The notes under the pieces are model-generated. The model did not search any database and had not been told where the DNA came from. It was given only the letters and a program-made list of their open reading frames with translations. Positions 47,122 through 56,775 of a stretch of 64,000 nt of DNA are shown here, piece after piece. Numbering within the stretch: position 1 is the first letter of the stretch; each line of letters begins with the position of its first letter. Source of the DNA: Legionella busanensis (lineage in GTDB: Bacteria > Pseudomonadota > Gammaproteobacteria > Legionellales > Legionellaceae); contig NZ_UGOD01000001.1 in the NCBI RefSeq assembly GCF_900461525.1, forward strand, positions 3,268,001 through 3,332,000, given 5' to 3'. Made by a program: the position numbers and the translations under genes.

Positions 47122-48807
47122 TTAAAGAGGATTTAGTGGCTTTAGTGGCCTATCTCTATTCGCCCTACTCGCCGAATTTAACTTATAGTTAGTAACCAAT
47201 TGCCACAATTTTTCACCACTCCAATTAGATTGATGAGGATGATAGATTGCCTTGGATAGTTCATTAATTTCTCTTTTAAACGCTATATCACTAACCACTT
47301 TATTTATATCATCTAAATTTAAAAATTCTAGGCCAGGCCATTGCCAACGGGCCCAGTTAAGTAAAGCGATCCTTGCTTGCTCAGGTTGATTGGTTAAACA
47401 GGCTTGCTTTAATTGCGCAAATACCTTTCTTTTACTTATATGACCACTATTTGGCCTTTTTCGTGCCCACCACCATAAAAATAAGGTTAAAACCCATGCT
47501 AGAGCAAAGCCTCCCGCTAACCACCAAGGTAAGTTTCCATTATTTTTATCATTTAAGTTAAAGGTATTTATAGGCTGGGTATTAGTTAAATTCGTTCCAT
47601 GCTTTATGTTAGATGGGGTAGGTTGAGATTGCTGCGTCGTTACTGCTGATGTAGTTGCATTAGAATTGGTCTGATTAATATTAACAGGATTAGCAACAAC
47701 ATTTAGTGTTAAGGCCGGTAAAGTAGCCATTTCAGTTTTATTGGTAATAATATTAAACCAAGGTAACTGTATAGCCGGAATAGTAACCTGGCCAGATTTA
47801 TTTAACAGGTAAGTAATATTAATAGTCGCTGTACCAATAAGATCAAATTGGCGAAACCTATTTTTTTCAATAGGCTTTTCAGGATAAACACTAAATTGAT
47901 CGGTATTATCGAACGTTAAATTTGGAAGTAACTGAGCCGGTGTACCTATTGCCTGTAACGTGATAGTACGTCTTAATGTATTTCCTTGCTGTATAGTATT
48001 TGTAGTTTGATCATATTGTTCTGTTAAATTAATTTGTTTAGCAGGTAGCCAATTTTTTCCTTTAAAACTAGCAGGTATAGATTTTACTTGTAATTTACTT
48101 GCAGACGCTTGAACATGGACAGGCTCAGGAATAGCGTCATAAATCAAAGCATTAAAAGAAGGCGGAGTAATATTTAATTCACCGCTTTTTTGAGGGAAAA
48201 TAGCATACTGTTGCTCTTCTACAGAATATAATCGACCATTTTCAGCGACCTGATAACGTCGCCCATCTCCCAAAGGAATTAACAAAGCGTCATCAATTTG
48301 AGGACCTTGGTAATTAACATCTAATAAACGACGACTATTGTACAATTTGACTGTATAGATAATTTGTTCATTAATATAAGGATGTTCGTTACTAAGCTCA
48401 GCAGTTAATATAACATCTTGTTGTTTATTTACCGTAGTTGACTTAGTACTATTTTGAATGTTAGTGACTTCGATTGTTTTAGCCGGTGTATACTCCTGTC
48501 CTACACGAATAGCAGGGATAGATAAAATACCTGTTTTTTTAGGCAATAACAAAACTGTCCATTGATTACTAGAAGTAGTTGTCCCGTTAATAATACTATA
48601 GTTGGTACTTCTTTCTGTACCTACAATAGTGAAATCCGCCTGTAAAGGTGTTAAGTCAGGCACGCCCGTTGGCATTTTATCATTCGTGATAATAAGTCGA
48701 AACGTTTCGCCTTTCTGTATTTTTGTTGCTTCAATTTGCATCGTTAATTCGGCGTGTATAATGCTACTATAAATTACGATAATGAACGCAAAAATTAGTC
48801 TTTCCAT
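47122..48807 (-). CDS. batD: BatD-like protein (last gene of the MoxR/Bat operon)
   Basis: BatD-type oxygen-tolerance/aerotolerance protein of 561 residues. It has a signal peptide (LIFAFIIVIYSSIIHA) and tandem immunoglobulin-like beta domains (QKGETFRLIITN, NEQIIYTVKLYNSRRLLDV). One membrane segment near residue 430 (WWLAGGFALAWVLTLFLWWWARKR) precedes a cytosolic tail. The ATG at 48807 is preferred to a GTG three codons earlier and overlaps the previous stop by 13 bases. It ends a seven-gene operon. Confidence 0.85.
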   Translation of the reverse strand: MERLIFAFIIVIYSSIIHAELTMQIEATKIQKGETFRLIITNDKMPTGVPDLTPLQADFTIVGTERSTNYSIINGTTTSSNQWTVLLLPKKTGILSIPAIRVGQEYTPAKTIEVTNIQNSTKSTTVNKQQDVILTAELSNEHPYINEQIIYTVKLYNSRRLLDVNYQGPQIDDALLIPLGDGRRYQVAENGRLYSVEEQQYAIFPQKSGELNITPPSFNALIYDAIPEPVHVQASASKLQVKSIPASFKGKNWLPAKQINLTEQYDQTTNTIQQGNTLRRTITLQAIGTPAQLLPNLTFDNTDQFSVYPEKPIEKNRFRQFDLIGTATINITYLLNKSGQVTIPAIQLPWFNIITNKTEMATLPALTLNVVANPVNINQTNSNATTSAVTTQQSQPTPSNIKHGTNLTNTQPINTFNLNDKNNGNLPWWLAGGFALAWVLTLFLWWWARKRPNSGHISKRKVFAQLKQACLTNQPEQARIALLNWARWQWPGLEFLNLDDINKVVSDIAFKREINELSKAIYHPHQSNWSGEKLWQLVTNYKLNSASRANRDRPLKPLNPL

Positions 48808-49688
48808 TGATACCACCCATGTTGTCTACGAATATAATCTCGAAGAAATTTTTCTCTTAATAGCCCACCTGGATCATCAGGGATTAAGCGTAACCATTGT
48901 TCTTTTGCTTGCTCCTTTTCTTGCTCTTGAGGAGATTGCCTAATACTTGCTTTCGCCTGCTTTTTAGAGTCTTGCTTATTTTGTTTAGCAGCGTCTTGCT
49001 CGCTTTTAGTATGTTCGTTTTTATCATTGTTTTTTTGTTTTTGCCTATTTTCAGATGTTTGACTGTCTAACTGCTTATCCTGTTGATTTTGTTTGTCTTG
49101 AGAAGTTTGATTTTGCTGAGATTGCGGCTGTTGATTATTATTTTGTTGCTGATTTTGTTTATCTTTATTCTGGTTAGCTGCATTATTCTGATTTTGCTGA
49201 TTTTGTTGTTTATTCTGTTGTCCTTGTTTGTCTTGTTGATTTTTATCTTGTTGTTTATTATCAGCTTGCTGCTCTTTATTACGCTCGGAATTCTCTTGTT
49301 TTTCTTTTTGCTTTTTTAATAAATCCTCTAATAAGCGGCGATTATATAACGCATCTTTATTACTCGGATTTAATGTTAAGGCTTGATTATAAGATTTGAT
49401 TGCGTCTTCATATTTACCTAAATGCGCTAAAGCATTACCTTGATTATAATAACCTTGTTCAGTCTGCAAATGGCCAAAAACTTGCGCAGCTTGCTGATAG
49501 TCGCCGGCACGATATGCAGCACTGGCGCGCCAAGCAGGATCATTAAAGGTTGTTTGTGCTTTTTTAAACTGACCTTGCTGCATTAACCGCTCACCCTGCT
49601 GGTCTTTTGTTGACCATAGATCTTGCCAAGTCAAAGCATAGCTATTACATGTTATTAATAAAAGTAAAAGCTTAAATAACCTTATCAT
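48795..49688 (-). CDS. batC: BatC-like TPR protein with Gln-rich linker
   Basis: 297 residues. A signal peptide (LFKLLLLLITCNSYA) precedes TPR repeats at about 30-130 (GYYNQGNALAHLGKYEDAIKSYNQALTLNPSNKDALYN). A very low-complexity Gln/Asn/Lys/Asp region runs from about 130 to 240, followed by a C-terminal block WLRLIPDDPGGLLREKFLRDY that is typical of BatC/BatB fusions. The repetitive Gln codons give misleading open frames on the opposite strand. It overlaps BatB by four bases. Confidence 0.85.
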   Translation of the reverse strand: MIRLFKLLLLLITCNSYALTWQDLWSTKDQQGERLMQQGQFKKAQTTFNDPAWRASAAYRAGDYQQAAQVFGHLQTEQGYYNQGNALAHLGKYEDAIKSYNQALTLNPSNKDALYNRRLLEDLLKKQKEKQENSERNKEQQADNKQQDKNQQDKQGQQNKQQNQQNQNNAANQNKDKQNQQQNNNQQPQSQQNQTSQDKQNQQDKQLDSQTSENRQKQKNNDKNEHTKSEQDAAKQNKQDSKKQAKASIRQSPQEQEKEQAKEQWLRLIPDDPGGLLREKFLRDYIRRQHGWYQWKD

Positions 49689-50617
49689 GTATCAATCCTC
49701 TGCAACCAACCACGTCGAAACAAAGGTAATAGTAAAACAAGGGCTGGTAGCAAGAACCATCGCCCCTCATCGCGCCAAATAGGTATATCTTTATATTCAT
49801 TCTGAACAAAGTGTGGATTTTTATTGGCTGTAGTTAACCACTGTTTTAAATCTTTTGACGTATTATTTAAGGATAAAACTATACCTTGCCCCGCTTTAAC
49901 AAATGAATCAAATAAAGGTGATAAAGATTCATTAGTAACAATAGGCATGATAGACGTTGTAATACCTTCAGCAGCTAGTTTTCTAGAAGTATCACTTGCT
50001 TGTGCATCTGGTGGTGTCCCTGTCAATACTAATAATTGACCTTCGGTAAAACCAGCTTGCTTAATTAATCGAGCACCCTCTTCAAGAGCATCACTTAATT
50101 GCTGACCATCAATAGGCATTATATCGGGAGTAAGCGACGGTAAAAGTGCATCGATGGTTTTAGCGTCTTCGGTTAAAGGTGAAACGACAAATGGCTGGCC
50201 AGTAAAAACAATTAATCCTAATTGGCCAGTATTTGATTGAGTAAATAAATCATGTAGTTTAAATTTAGCTCTAGTTAACCTATCAGGCGGCAAATCTTTA
50301 TTTAACATACTTTCAGACACATCTAAAATAATAACTCGTGGCTGTATTGCTTGAAAAGTAGGAACAGGTAAACGAACCCAACTAGGCCCAGCTAAACTAA
50401 TGATAAGAAAAATTCCTATGCCTAACAAAAGCAAAAGACTACTATAACGTTTGCCAACTTCCTTAGATTGAATTAATTGATCAAGCAAATGTTTATCGCA
50501 AATAGCACTCCATGATTCTAAGCGTGGATTTTGCCGTGTTAGTTGCCATATTAATAAGATTAATGGCAGCAAGGCTATTAACCACCATGGTCGTAAAAAA
50601 TGAAAATCAGCTATCAT
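49685..50617 (-). CDS. batB: BatB-like von Willebrand factor A protein
   Basis: Membrane-anchored VWA protein of 310 residues: N-terminal membrane segments (about 10-27 and 58-76), the VWA domain with the MIDAS motif DVSES at 99-103 and a closing membrane segment near residue 290. Overlaps BatA by four bases (ATGA type) and BatC by four. In this operon family such proteins form a membrane complex with MoxR and BatA. Confidence 0.85.
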   Translation of the reverse strand: MIADFHFLRPWWLIALLPLILLIWQLTRQNPRLESWSAICDKHLLDQLIQSKEVGKRYSSLLLLLGIGIFLIISLAGPSWVRLPVPTFQAIQPRVIILDVSESMLNKDLPPDRLTRAKFKLHDLFTQSNTGQLGLIVFTGQPFVVSPLTEDAKTIDALLPSLTPDIMPIDGQQLSDALEEGARLIKQAGFTEGQLLVLTGTPPDAQASDTSRKLAAEGITTSIMPIVTNESLSPLFDSFVKAGQGIVLSLNNTSKDLKQWLTTANKNPHFVQNEYKDIPIWRDEGRWFLLPALVLLLPLFRRGWLQRIDT

Positions 50618-51648
50618 TGGGTAACCTCATTCATAGTACGCCGATTAAAAGGCAGCTGAAGTCGGTTAATTAAACCAGCTTTCTCACTGAGCCAATAGAA
50701 AAAAAGTATGAGGGCAACACTTAATGGCCAAGGATAGTATTCTTTTTTCGGCTGGGCGCTTACTTGTTCTTGTGATGTTGTTTCTAATTTATTTATTTTG
50801 CTATAAATTTCTTGCAAAGATTGAGTATCTGTTGCACGGAAATAACGGCCGCCAGTAAGCTTTGCAATTTCTTGTAGTGTCTTTTCATCTAAATCTGCAC
50901 CTGCATTAAAGCTAAAGAAAGGATCATTAGGAACTTGTAATTCGGCTTCAGAGCCTAGGCCGATAGTGTACACTTTTATATTATCTTGTTTCGCCAATTC
51001 CGCTGACTTTAATGGATTTAACACGCCAGAGTTATTTGCTCCATCGGTTAATAAGATGATGACTCGGCTTGTAGGCGGAACATCTTGTAACCGTTTTACA
51101 GCTAGACCTAAGGCATCACCAATAGAGGTCGTTTTACCTGCTAAACCGACTGTCGCATCATCAAGCCGCATTAAAACACTGTGTCTATCAAAAGTTAGAG
51201 GTGTTTGTAGGTATGCTTGACTGCCAAATAAAATAAGTCCAATTCGATCTCCGGCGCGTGCTCGCACAAATTCTTTCGCAGCCTGCTTCACTACCGTTAA
51301 ACGACTAACAGGTTGTCCATTAAGCAACATATCATTCAGTTCCATACTACCTGATAAATCAAGAACCATCATAATATTTCGTCCTTCACGAGCCAATGGG
51401 ATGGGTTCTCCAATCCAACGAGGCCCCGCTGCTGCCAGCACAATCAAGGTCCAAATAATAAAAAACAGTCCTATTCGATTTGTACGCGCTACTGTTAATT
51501 TTTCTTTAGCAATAATTGACTGTAACGCTTTATAAAAAGGGAGCTTTAATGCAGCTGGCAAAATTAAGGTAGTAGGAGGCAGAAAATACCAAATGAGAAA
51601 AGGCAGTATAATAAGTAGCAAAAGCCACGGTGTTGCTAGTTCGAACAT
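50614..51648 (-). CDS. batA: BatA-like von Willebrand factor A protein
   Basis: 344 residues. An N-terminal BatA segment with one membrane helix (FELATPWLLLLIILPFLIWYF) and a second near 60-75 come before the VWA domain. The MIDAS motif is DLSGS at 97-101, followed by the DGANNSGVLNP loop. A last membrane helix is near residue 325. The ATG at 51648 is preceded by GAGG; a longer frame opens eight codons earlier. It overlaps the DUF4381 gene by 13 bases. Confidence 0.87.
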   Translation of the reverse strand: MFELATPWLLLLIILPFLIWYFLPPTTLILPAALKLPFYKALQSIIAKEKLTVARTNRIGLFFIIWTLIVLAAAGPRWIGEPIPLAREGRNIMMVLDLSGSMELNDMLLNGQPVSRLTVVKQAAKEFVRARAGDRIGLILFGSQAYLQTPLTFDRHSVLMRLDDATVGLAGKTTSIGDALGLAVKRLQDVPPTSRVIILLTDGANNSGVLNPLKSAELAKQDNIKVYTIGLGSEAELQVPNDPFFSFNAGADLDEKTLQEIAKLTGGRYFRATDTQSLQEIYSKINKLETTSQEQVSAQPKKEYYPWPLSVALILFFYWLSEKAGLINRLQLPFNRRTMNEVTQ

Positions 51649-52124
51649 GGAATACCTCGTTGTTTTATCCAAGCATAGGCGCGACTAAATAAAGGTTTTA
51701 AATTAACCTTCTGGCTACGCCCTTGGTAGGGTAAAATTAATAAGCACTCGCGAACAGCATTAAAATTAATATTTTTAGACGTTTGATTTAAGAAATTAAT
51801 CCAATTATCACCTTGTAGACTCGCTACATCTTGCCGTGGAAAGTAAACTAAAGCAACTCGCTTTAATAATTCAGAAATTTTTGCACATGTAGCAGATACA
51901 TCACCATGTTGTAAAAAATCGTGTTCATAGCTAGCTAGTAATTGGCAAGCTTGACGTTTAGCTCGTGCATATTTGTATTGTCGATACACTATTGTAATTA
52001 GCAAACTTATAATAAGTAAACTTAGACAAGCTGCAATGTACCACCCAGGCGCTAAAGGCCACCATCCTATCGAGTCAGGTAAATGAATATCATGCAATTT
52101 AGCCAGTACCTGAGTATCAGACAC
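51636..52124 (-). CDS. DUF4381 membrane protein of the Bat operon
   Basis: A 162-residue protein with one membrane helix (about residues 25-46, WYIAACLSLLIISLLITIVY). The start is GTG at 52124, chosen for the GGAGG five bases before it and because the conserved LAKLHDIHLPDSIGWWPLAPGWY begins right after it; the longer frame from 52151 has no such site. DUF4381 proteins occupy this place between DUF58 and BatA genes. Confidence 0.82.
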   Translation of the reverse strand: MSDTQVLAKLHDIHLPDSIGWWPLAPGWYIAACLSLLIISLLITIVYRQYKYARAKRQACQLLASYEHDFLQHGDVSATCAKISELLKRVALVYFPRQDVASLQGDNWINFLNQTSKNINFNAVRECLLILPYQGRSQKVNLKPLFSRAYAWIKQRGIPCSN

Positions 52125-53031
52125 GTTGCCTCCGCGGAAAAGTTTGATCAACCAATAGTGATAAATCCGTTTGCGCTGTTACTTGAGAATAAGGAATACG
52201 TAAACGCTTTAAATTAGTTTGAATTTTAGATTGCTGACTGTCGCACCAAACCTTATATTCTTCTGATAATTTAGAGTACGTCGTATCTAATAGTAACTCT
52301 TGCTTACCATCTGTAATAGCGTAAATCGCAGGTTTTGGTGGAGAAAGCTCTAAAGGATCACAAATGTGATAGGTTAATATATCATTATTCATTTTAAGAC
52401 GACTAAAATGTGGCTCACATTTTTCATCCAACTCGTAAAAATCACTAATTAAAATAATAAGACTTCCTGGTCTAGCTACTCGATTTAATTTACTTAGAAT
52501 TTGGTTTAAAGGAACAGCTTTATTTTCATTTTGTACTTGACGAAACTGTTTTGTATAGTGATTAAGAGAAGCAAGCAGAGGCAGCACGCCTGCTTCACGA
52601 GACTTGGGCATAAATTCATTATGCTCACGGGGTGAAAATAATAAAGCGCCTACCCTATCTCCTTGGCTAATTGTAGTCCAAGCAATTAAGGCAGCTAAGC
52701 GAGCAGCAATGACAGATTTAAAAGCTTGCTTAGTCCCAAAATACATAGAGGGATTAAAATCAACAATTAGTATAACAGGTCTCTCTCGTTCTTCCTGATA
52801 TACTTTAATATGTGGCCTGCCAGTGCGGGCAGTTACACGCCACTCCATATGTCGTATTTCGTCACCGGCTTGATAATTTCTAACTTCAGCAAAATCCATA
52901 CCGCGTCCACGAATACAAGAGAGGTGATTACCCGCCTTTGCTGCTCTAGCACCTAAGTGTCTACGCTTGCGGCTAACTAAACGCCTTAAGGTAATTAACT
53001 CATTAAGCTCTGTAATAAGACCGTAAGTCAT
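52117..53031 (-). CDS. DUF58 protein of the MoxR/Bat operon
   Basis: 304 residues with the DUF58 hallmark RGRGMDFAEVRNYQAGDEIRHMEWRVTARTGRPHIKVYQEERERPV at about 41-85, then a VWA-like domain starting ILIVDFNPSM. There is no membrane segment. AGGAAAAGC precedes the ATG, and the gene overlaps the next by eight bases. DUF58 proteins are standard partners of MoxR ATPases. Confidence 0.9.
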   Translation of the reverse strand: MTYGLITELNELITLRRLVSRKRRHLGARAAKAGNHLSCIRGRGMDFAEVRNYQAGDEIRHMEWRVTARTGRPHIKVYQEERERPVILIVDFNPSMYFGTKQAFKSVIAARLAALIAWTTISQGDRVGALLFSPREHNEFMPKSREAGVLPLLASLNHYTKQFRQVQNENKAVPLNQILSKLNRVARPGSLIILISDFYELDEKCEPHFSRLKMNNDILTYHICDPLELSPPKPAIYAITDGKQELLLDTTYSKLSEEYKVWCDSQQSKIQTNLKRLRIPYSQVTAQTDLSLLVDQTFPRRQRV

Positions 53032-53038
53032 GCTTTTC

Positions 53039-54043
53039 CTAAGGAATGGCTACTAAACGTAATAACGAATCAATAAAGTCATCACTATTAATACCTTCTG
53101 CTTCTGCTTCATAGCTTAATAAAATTCGATGTCTTAAAACATCGTGAGCAATAGTGTGGATATCATCAGGTGTAACAAAATCCCTACCAGAAAGCCAAGC
53201 ATGTGCTTTAGAGCATCGATCAAGGGCTATTGTTGCACGAGGGCTTGCCCCAAAACGCAACCAACGCCCTAAATCACTGCTGTAAACACCAGGGTTACGA
53301 GTAGCAACAACAAGTTGGACTAAATAATTTTCTAATGGCTCACTCATATGCACATTTAAAACTTGCTGACGTGCTGCAAAAAGCGTGCGTTGATCAAGCG
53401 GTTGTATATTTAAATCAGTATTTTTTTGCCTATTATAAGCACCTGATGCTTCCCGTCGTGCTAACTTTAAAATATCATGCTCTACCGAAGCATCTGGATA
53501 ATCAATTTTTACATACATTAAAAAACGATCCAGTTGTGCTTCAGGTAAGGGATAAGTTCCTTCTTGTTCAATAGGATTCTGTGTTGCCATGACTAGAAAT
53601 AATTCTGGCAATGGATAAGTCTTGCCTCCAATGGTAACTTGACGCTCAGCCATGGCTTCTAATAATGCAGCCTGCACTTTTGCGGGTGCGCGATTAATTT
53701 CATCAGCTAATAAAAGATGATGAAAAATAGGTCCAGGCTGAAATACAAAGGAGCCATCCTGCGGATGAAACACATCTGTACCCGTTAAGTCCCCAGGTAA
53801 TAAATCGGGAGTAAACTGGATGCGATGAAATTTTCCTTCAACTACAGCAGACAATTCTTTTACAGCTCGTGTCTTAGCTAGCCCTGGAGCGCCTTCAACG
53901 AGTAAATGTCCATCTGCAAGTAAAGCAATTAACAAGCGTGAAACCAGTTCTCTTTGCCCAAGTATACGTTGATTAAGATAGTTATTTAATTGCAAAATTT
54001 GCTGTTGTATCATTTCTATCTTGCTAAGGTCTAATTGCTCCAT
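53039..54043 (-). CDS. MoxR-family AAA+ ATPase
   Basis: 334 residues. Walker A GAPGLAKT and Walker B LLLADEINRAP are present, followed by the sensor region ATQNPIEQEGTYPLPEAQLDRF typical of MoxR. It likely acts as a chaperone for the VWA/Bat membrane proteins encoded downstream. The ATG at 54043 has AGGG eight bases upstream; an ATG six codons earlier is less supported. It is first in the operon. Confidence 0.93.
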   Translation of the reverse strand: MEQLDLSKIEMIQQQILQLNNYLNQRILGQRELVSRLLIALLADGHLLVEGAPGLAKTRAVKELSAVVEGKFHRIQFTPDLLPGDLTGTDVFHPQDGSFVFQPGPIFHHLLLADEINRAPAKVQAALLEAMAERQVTIGGKTYPLPELFLVMATQNPIEQEGTYPLPEAQLDRFLMYVKIDYPDASVEHDILKLARREASGAYNRQKNTDLNIQPLDQRTLFAARQQVLNVHMSEPLENYLVQLVVATRNPGVYSSDLGRWLRFGASPRATIALDRCSKAHAWLSGRDFVTPDDIHTIAHDVLRHRILLSYEAEAEGINSDDFIDSLLRLVAIP

Positions 54044-54206
54044 TTCTTTTACCCTGTGCAAAAAAAGATAATCGTATCTTGAAATTTAATGGATGCCAAG
54101 TCGAATAACTAAGAAGCTTTGTTACAAAGCCAATAACTACTTGTAGAAATTATAACCAAAATCTGGTTTTAGCAGCAATACTTATAGGTATAAATCAGGA
54201 GGAAAA

Positions 54207-55172
54207 ATGAAGCTAATCTACTCATCACTGCACTTACTATTGACTAAAATAAGTTTAATTTTTTCCTTATTTATGGGCAATTTGCTATTAGCTACGAATT
54301 TATATGCAGCATCTGCATGCCAACTTGTTCTTAACCAACCAGTTAAGCTTAAGTCTAAGATAGGCGCTATTAATATAACAGCCATTCATCCCAACTCTAT
54401 TTTAACATCATTAAAACCAACTATTATGGCAAATTTAGATGAATTGTATGGCTTAACAAAAGATAAAAAGACCTGGCTTTTTCGTATTGCAGCATTCACA
54501 CCTTTACCTTCCGGCGGTACGCTTTACGCTGTAAACTGGGCTACTAAAGATCTACCTTCTAAGGGCACTTATGAGTTAGCTACGTATGAAGCGACTCGTA
54601 AACCGCCATTTAAAAAAACATTTGATACAATAGGTGATAGTATTACTTGGGGAGGTTATGGCCAATTTTTACGTTGCTTACTTAAAGATCAAGGCTTACC
54701 TTACGATTTTAACGGTAGTCATGTGGACTCCTTTGGATTAGGGCATGATGCCGAAGGTGGTGATACAACCCAAAATGTATTAGCACGTATTAATAAAATA
54801 CCTTCTACTGACGTTTATTTTTTACTTATTGGTACCAATGATCGTATTTTACCTCAAGATACGGTGAATAATATTGTTCAAATTGCTAAACAACTTTATG
54901 CTAAAAATAATAAAGCAACTATTTACATAAGTACTCTTTTACCACGTGCAGATCTTTTTTTGGGTCGCAATCAAATGGTAAATGGGTTACTTCTGCAAAC
55001 AGGCTCTATCTGCCCTAGATGTAAAGTTATTGATGTAGGTGGCGCTTTCTATGCTTTAAAAGATTGGCAAAAATATTTTCCAGATAAATTGCATCCTAAT
55101 TACGAAGGCTATGTGGAACTTGCAAGAATAATTAATCGCTTCATAAAAAATGACAATCAAGCTAAAAGTTAA
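54207..55172 (+). CDS. Secreted SGNH/GDSL hydrolase
   Basis: 321 residues. The signal peptide reads SLIFSLFMGNLLLATNLYAASA. The first 130 residues are a separate N-terminal beta domain. The SGNH blocks follow: IGDSITWGG (catalytic Ser), LIGTNDR, and DKLHPNYEGY (Asp/His). The substrate is unknown; candidates are an esterified glycan or lipid. AGGAGGAAAAATG is a strong start. A perfect 16-bp hairpin follows the stop. Confidence 0.85.
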   Translation: MKLIYSSLHLLLTKISLIFSLFMGNLLLATNLYAASACQLVLNQPVKLKSKIGAINITAIHPNSILTSLKPTIMANLDELYGLTKDKKTWLFRIAAFTPLPSGGTLYAVNWATKDLPSKGTYELATYEATRKPPFKKTFDTIGDSITWGGYGQFLRCLLKDQGLPYDFNGSHVDSFGLGHDAEGGDTTQNVLARINKIPSTDVYFLLIGTNDRILPQDTVNNIVQIAKQLYAKNNKATIYISTLLPRADLFLGRNQMVNGLLLQTGSICPRCKVIDVGGAFYALKDWQKYFPDKLHPNYEGYVELARIINRFIKNDNQAKS

Positions 55173-55182
55173 ATATTCTTAG

Positions 55183-55220
55183 GCATAAAACTAGTATTAT
55201 TATGAATACTAGTTTTATGC
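55183..55220. terminator. Perfect 16-bp hairpin between convergent genes
   Basis: Arms GCATAAAACTAGTATT and AATACTAGTTTTATGC enclose a six-base loop. The length suggests a bidirectional terminator, although there is no clear T run. Confidence 0.6.
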
Positions 55221-55227
55221 TAAATAG

Positions 55228-55671
55228 CTACTGATAATCCTCTTGTAATTCAAGTGGCATCATTGCTTGTAATTTTTCATATAAAGCAACAATCTGGTGA
55301 CAGAAAATTAGAAACTGTTGTCTATCTTGCCAAATCTCATAATCAATCCCTTTACGAAAAGCATATTGCCTGGATAAGATTCTAAGTAATTGTTGCTCTT
55401 GAGAAGAAAATACAAGATCGCGGTTTAATTCAAGTAGTTCTAATAAACTTTTAAACTGCTTAACTGGTCGATGATCATGAATTAAGTAAGCTTTTAAAGT
55501 TAAATCAAAAGCAATGTACATCAACGATATAATAGATAATAAACAATCCTGATGCTCATCTAAATCGGGCAGTTGTGAATCTAGCTTATTATTTAACAAG
55601 GTATCAGCACAGGTAGCATGCTGAGTTGCAATTTTTAACAATTCCATTGGAGAGTAATAGCGTTTTTCCAT
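55228..55671 (-). CDS. Small helical hypothetical protein, possible HEPN fold
   Basis: 147 residues, all-helical, with a central stretch CLLSIISLMYIAFDLTLKAYLIHDHRPVKQFKSLLELLEL that resembles HEPN-type helices. The HEPN ribonuclease motif (Arg-x4-6-His) is not clear, so it may be an inactive member. There is no toxin or nucleotidyltransferase partner next to it. It has no signal peptide. I cannot name a function. Confidence 0.6.
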   Translation of the reverse strand: MEKRYYSPMELLKIATQHATCADTLLNNKLDSQLPDLDEHQDCLLSIISLMYIAFDLTLKAYLIHDHRPVKQFKSLLELLELNRDLVFSSQEQQLLRILSRQYAFRKGIDYEIWQDRQQFLIFCHQIVALYEKLQAMMPLELQEDYQ

Positions 55672-55785
55672 GATTTAAATTACTTAATTTTTATTAATCA
55701 CATCATAAAGTATATAAGTAGTTTTAGCTATTTGCCTATAATTTTAAATTACTTTCAGCTCAAATTATGCGAAAATAAAAGCACT

Positions 55786-56775
55786 ATGAATGACTTTCTA
55801 AATACACCGCTTACTATTGGGTCTTTTACTTTAAATAATCGTCTAATTCAGGGCCCTTTAGCCGGCTATAGTTGTGCCCCTTTTAGAAAATTATTTTCTC
55901 TTTTTTTTGTCCCCGCTTACTGTGTTTCAGAAATGCTCTCCGCTCAGGATGTTCTTCATAAACATACAATCCAAGATCGCTATCTTTTGCGGGCAAAAGA
56001 GGAAAAAGCACTTTGCTATCAAATTGCTGGCAATGAGCCTAATATAATGGCTGCAGCAGCCCAAAAACTTGAATTATTAGGCGCTAATCTTATCGACATT
56101 AATTGTGGCTGTCCTAAAACTAAAATTCGTAAAAAAGGCGCAGGTAGTGCTTTACTGGAGCGACCTGATCAATTAATTAAAATTGTAACTGCTGTACGCA
56201 GAGCAATAGGCATACCCTTAACGATTAAAATTCGCTTACAGGAAAACTCTAAACAAGATATTGAATTAGTAAAACGACTTACCAACGTAGGTGCAGATGC
56301 AATCATTATTCATGGCCGTAGATGGTACGATACCTATGACACCCCATGTGATTTAAACCGAATTGGCTTAATTAAAAAAGCAACTGACATACCGCTCATT
56401 GTTAATGGCGATTTAAAAGATAAACACACCATTTTAAAGGCACTCAAAAATACAGGGTGCGATGCTTTTATGATTGCACGAGCAGGCTCTGGAAAACCCT
56501 GGCTATTTCAGGAAATTATCAACGATACTTCTATCAAATTAGATAAAAATCAGTTAAATAATTTATTTATGATTCATTTAACTGGTTTAGCTGAACTTGA
56601 AAATGAACATAAAGCTGTTTTACAAAGCCGCTCGCTTATCCGTTATTATTTTAGAAATCAAATATCGTCAGAACAACTATCGCTCTTTTATCAATTAAAT
56701 ACTTTAAAAGAAGTTGAGTTTTTTTTAATTAAAAATAGTTATGAACATGAGGTAGCCGTATCCCCTCAGTTTTAA
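55786..56775 (+). CDS. tRNA-dihydrouridine synthase, DusB-like
   Basis: FMN-dependent tRNA-dihydrouridine synthase-like barrel of 329 residues. The N-terminus resembles DusB (LTIGSFTLNNRLIQGPLAGYSCAPFRKLF). The catalytic Cys lies in INCGCPKTKI, followed by AGSALLERPD, IHGRRW and NGDLKD. Two DusB-like residues in the first loop are altered (GPLAGYS instead of APMAGIT), so it may be a specialised paralogue. The start at 55786 is chosen because the family begins there. Confidence 0.85.
   Translation: MNDFLNTPLTIGSFTLNNRLIQGPLAGYSCAPFRKLFSLFFVPAYCVSEMLSAQDVLHKHTIQDRYLLRAKEEKALCYQIAGNEPNIMAAAAQKLELLGANLIDINCGCPKTKIRKKGAGSALLERPDQLIKIVTAVRRAIGIPLTIKIRLQENSKQDIELVKRLTNVGADAIIIHGRRWYDTYDTPCDLNRIGLIKKATDIPLIVNGDLKDKHTILKALKNTGCDAFMIARAGSGKPWLFQEIINDTSIKLDKNQLNNLFMIHLTGLAELENEHKAVLQSRSLIRYYFRNQISSEQLSLFYQLNTLKEVEFFLIKNSYEHEVAVSPQF

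Noticed and set aside
49083-49319. Leu/Ile-rich plus-strand frame that looks like a membrane protein
   Set aside because: Antisense of the Gln/Lys-rich BatC linker, so hydrophobicity is an artefact of codon reversal.
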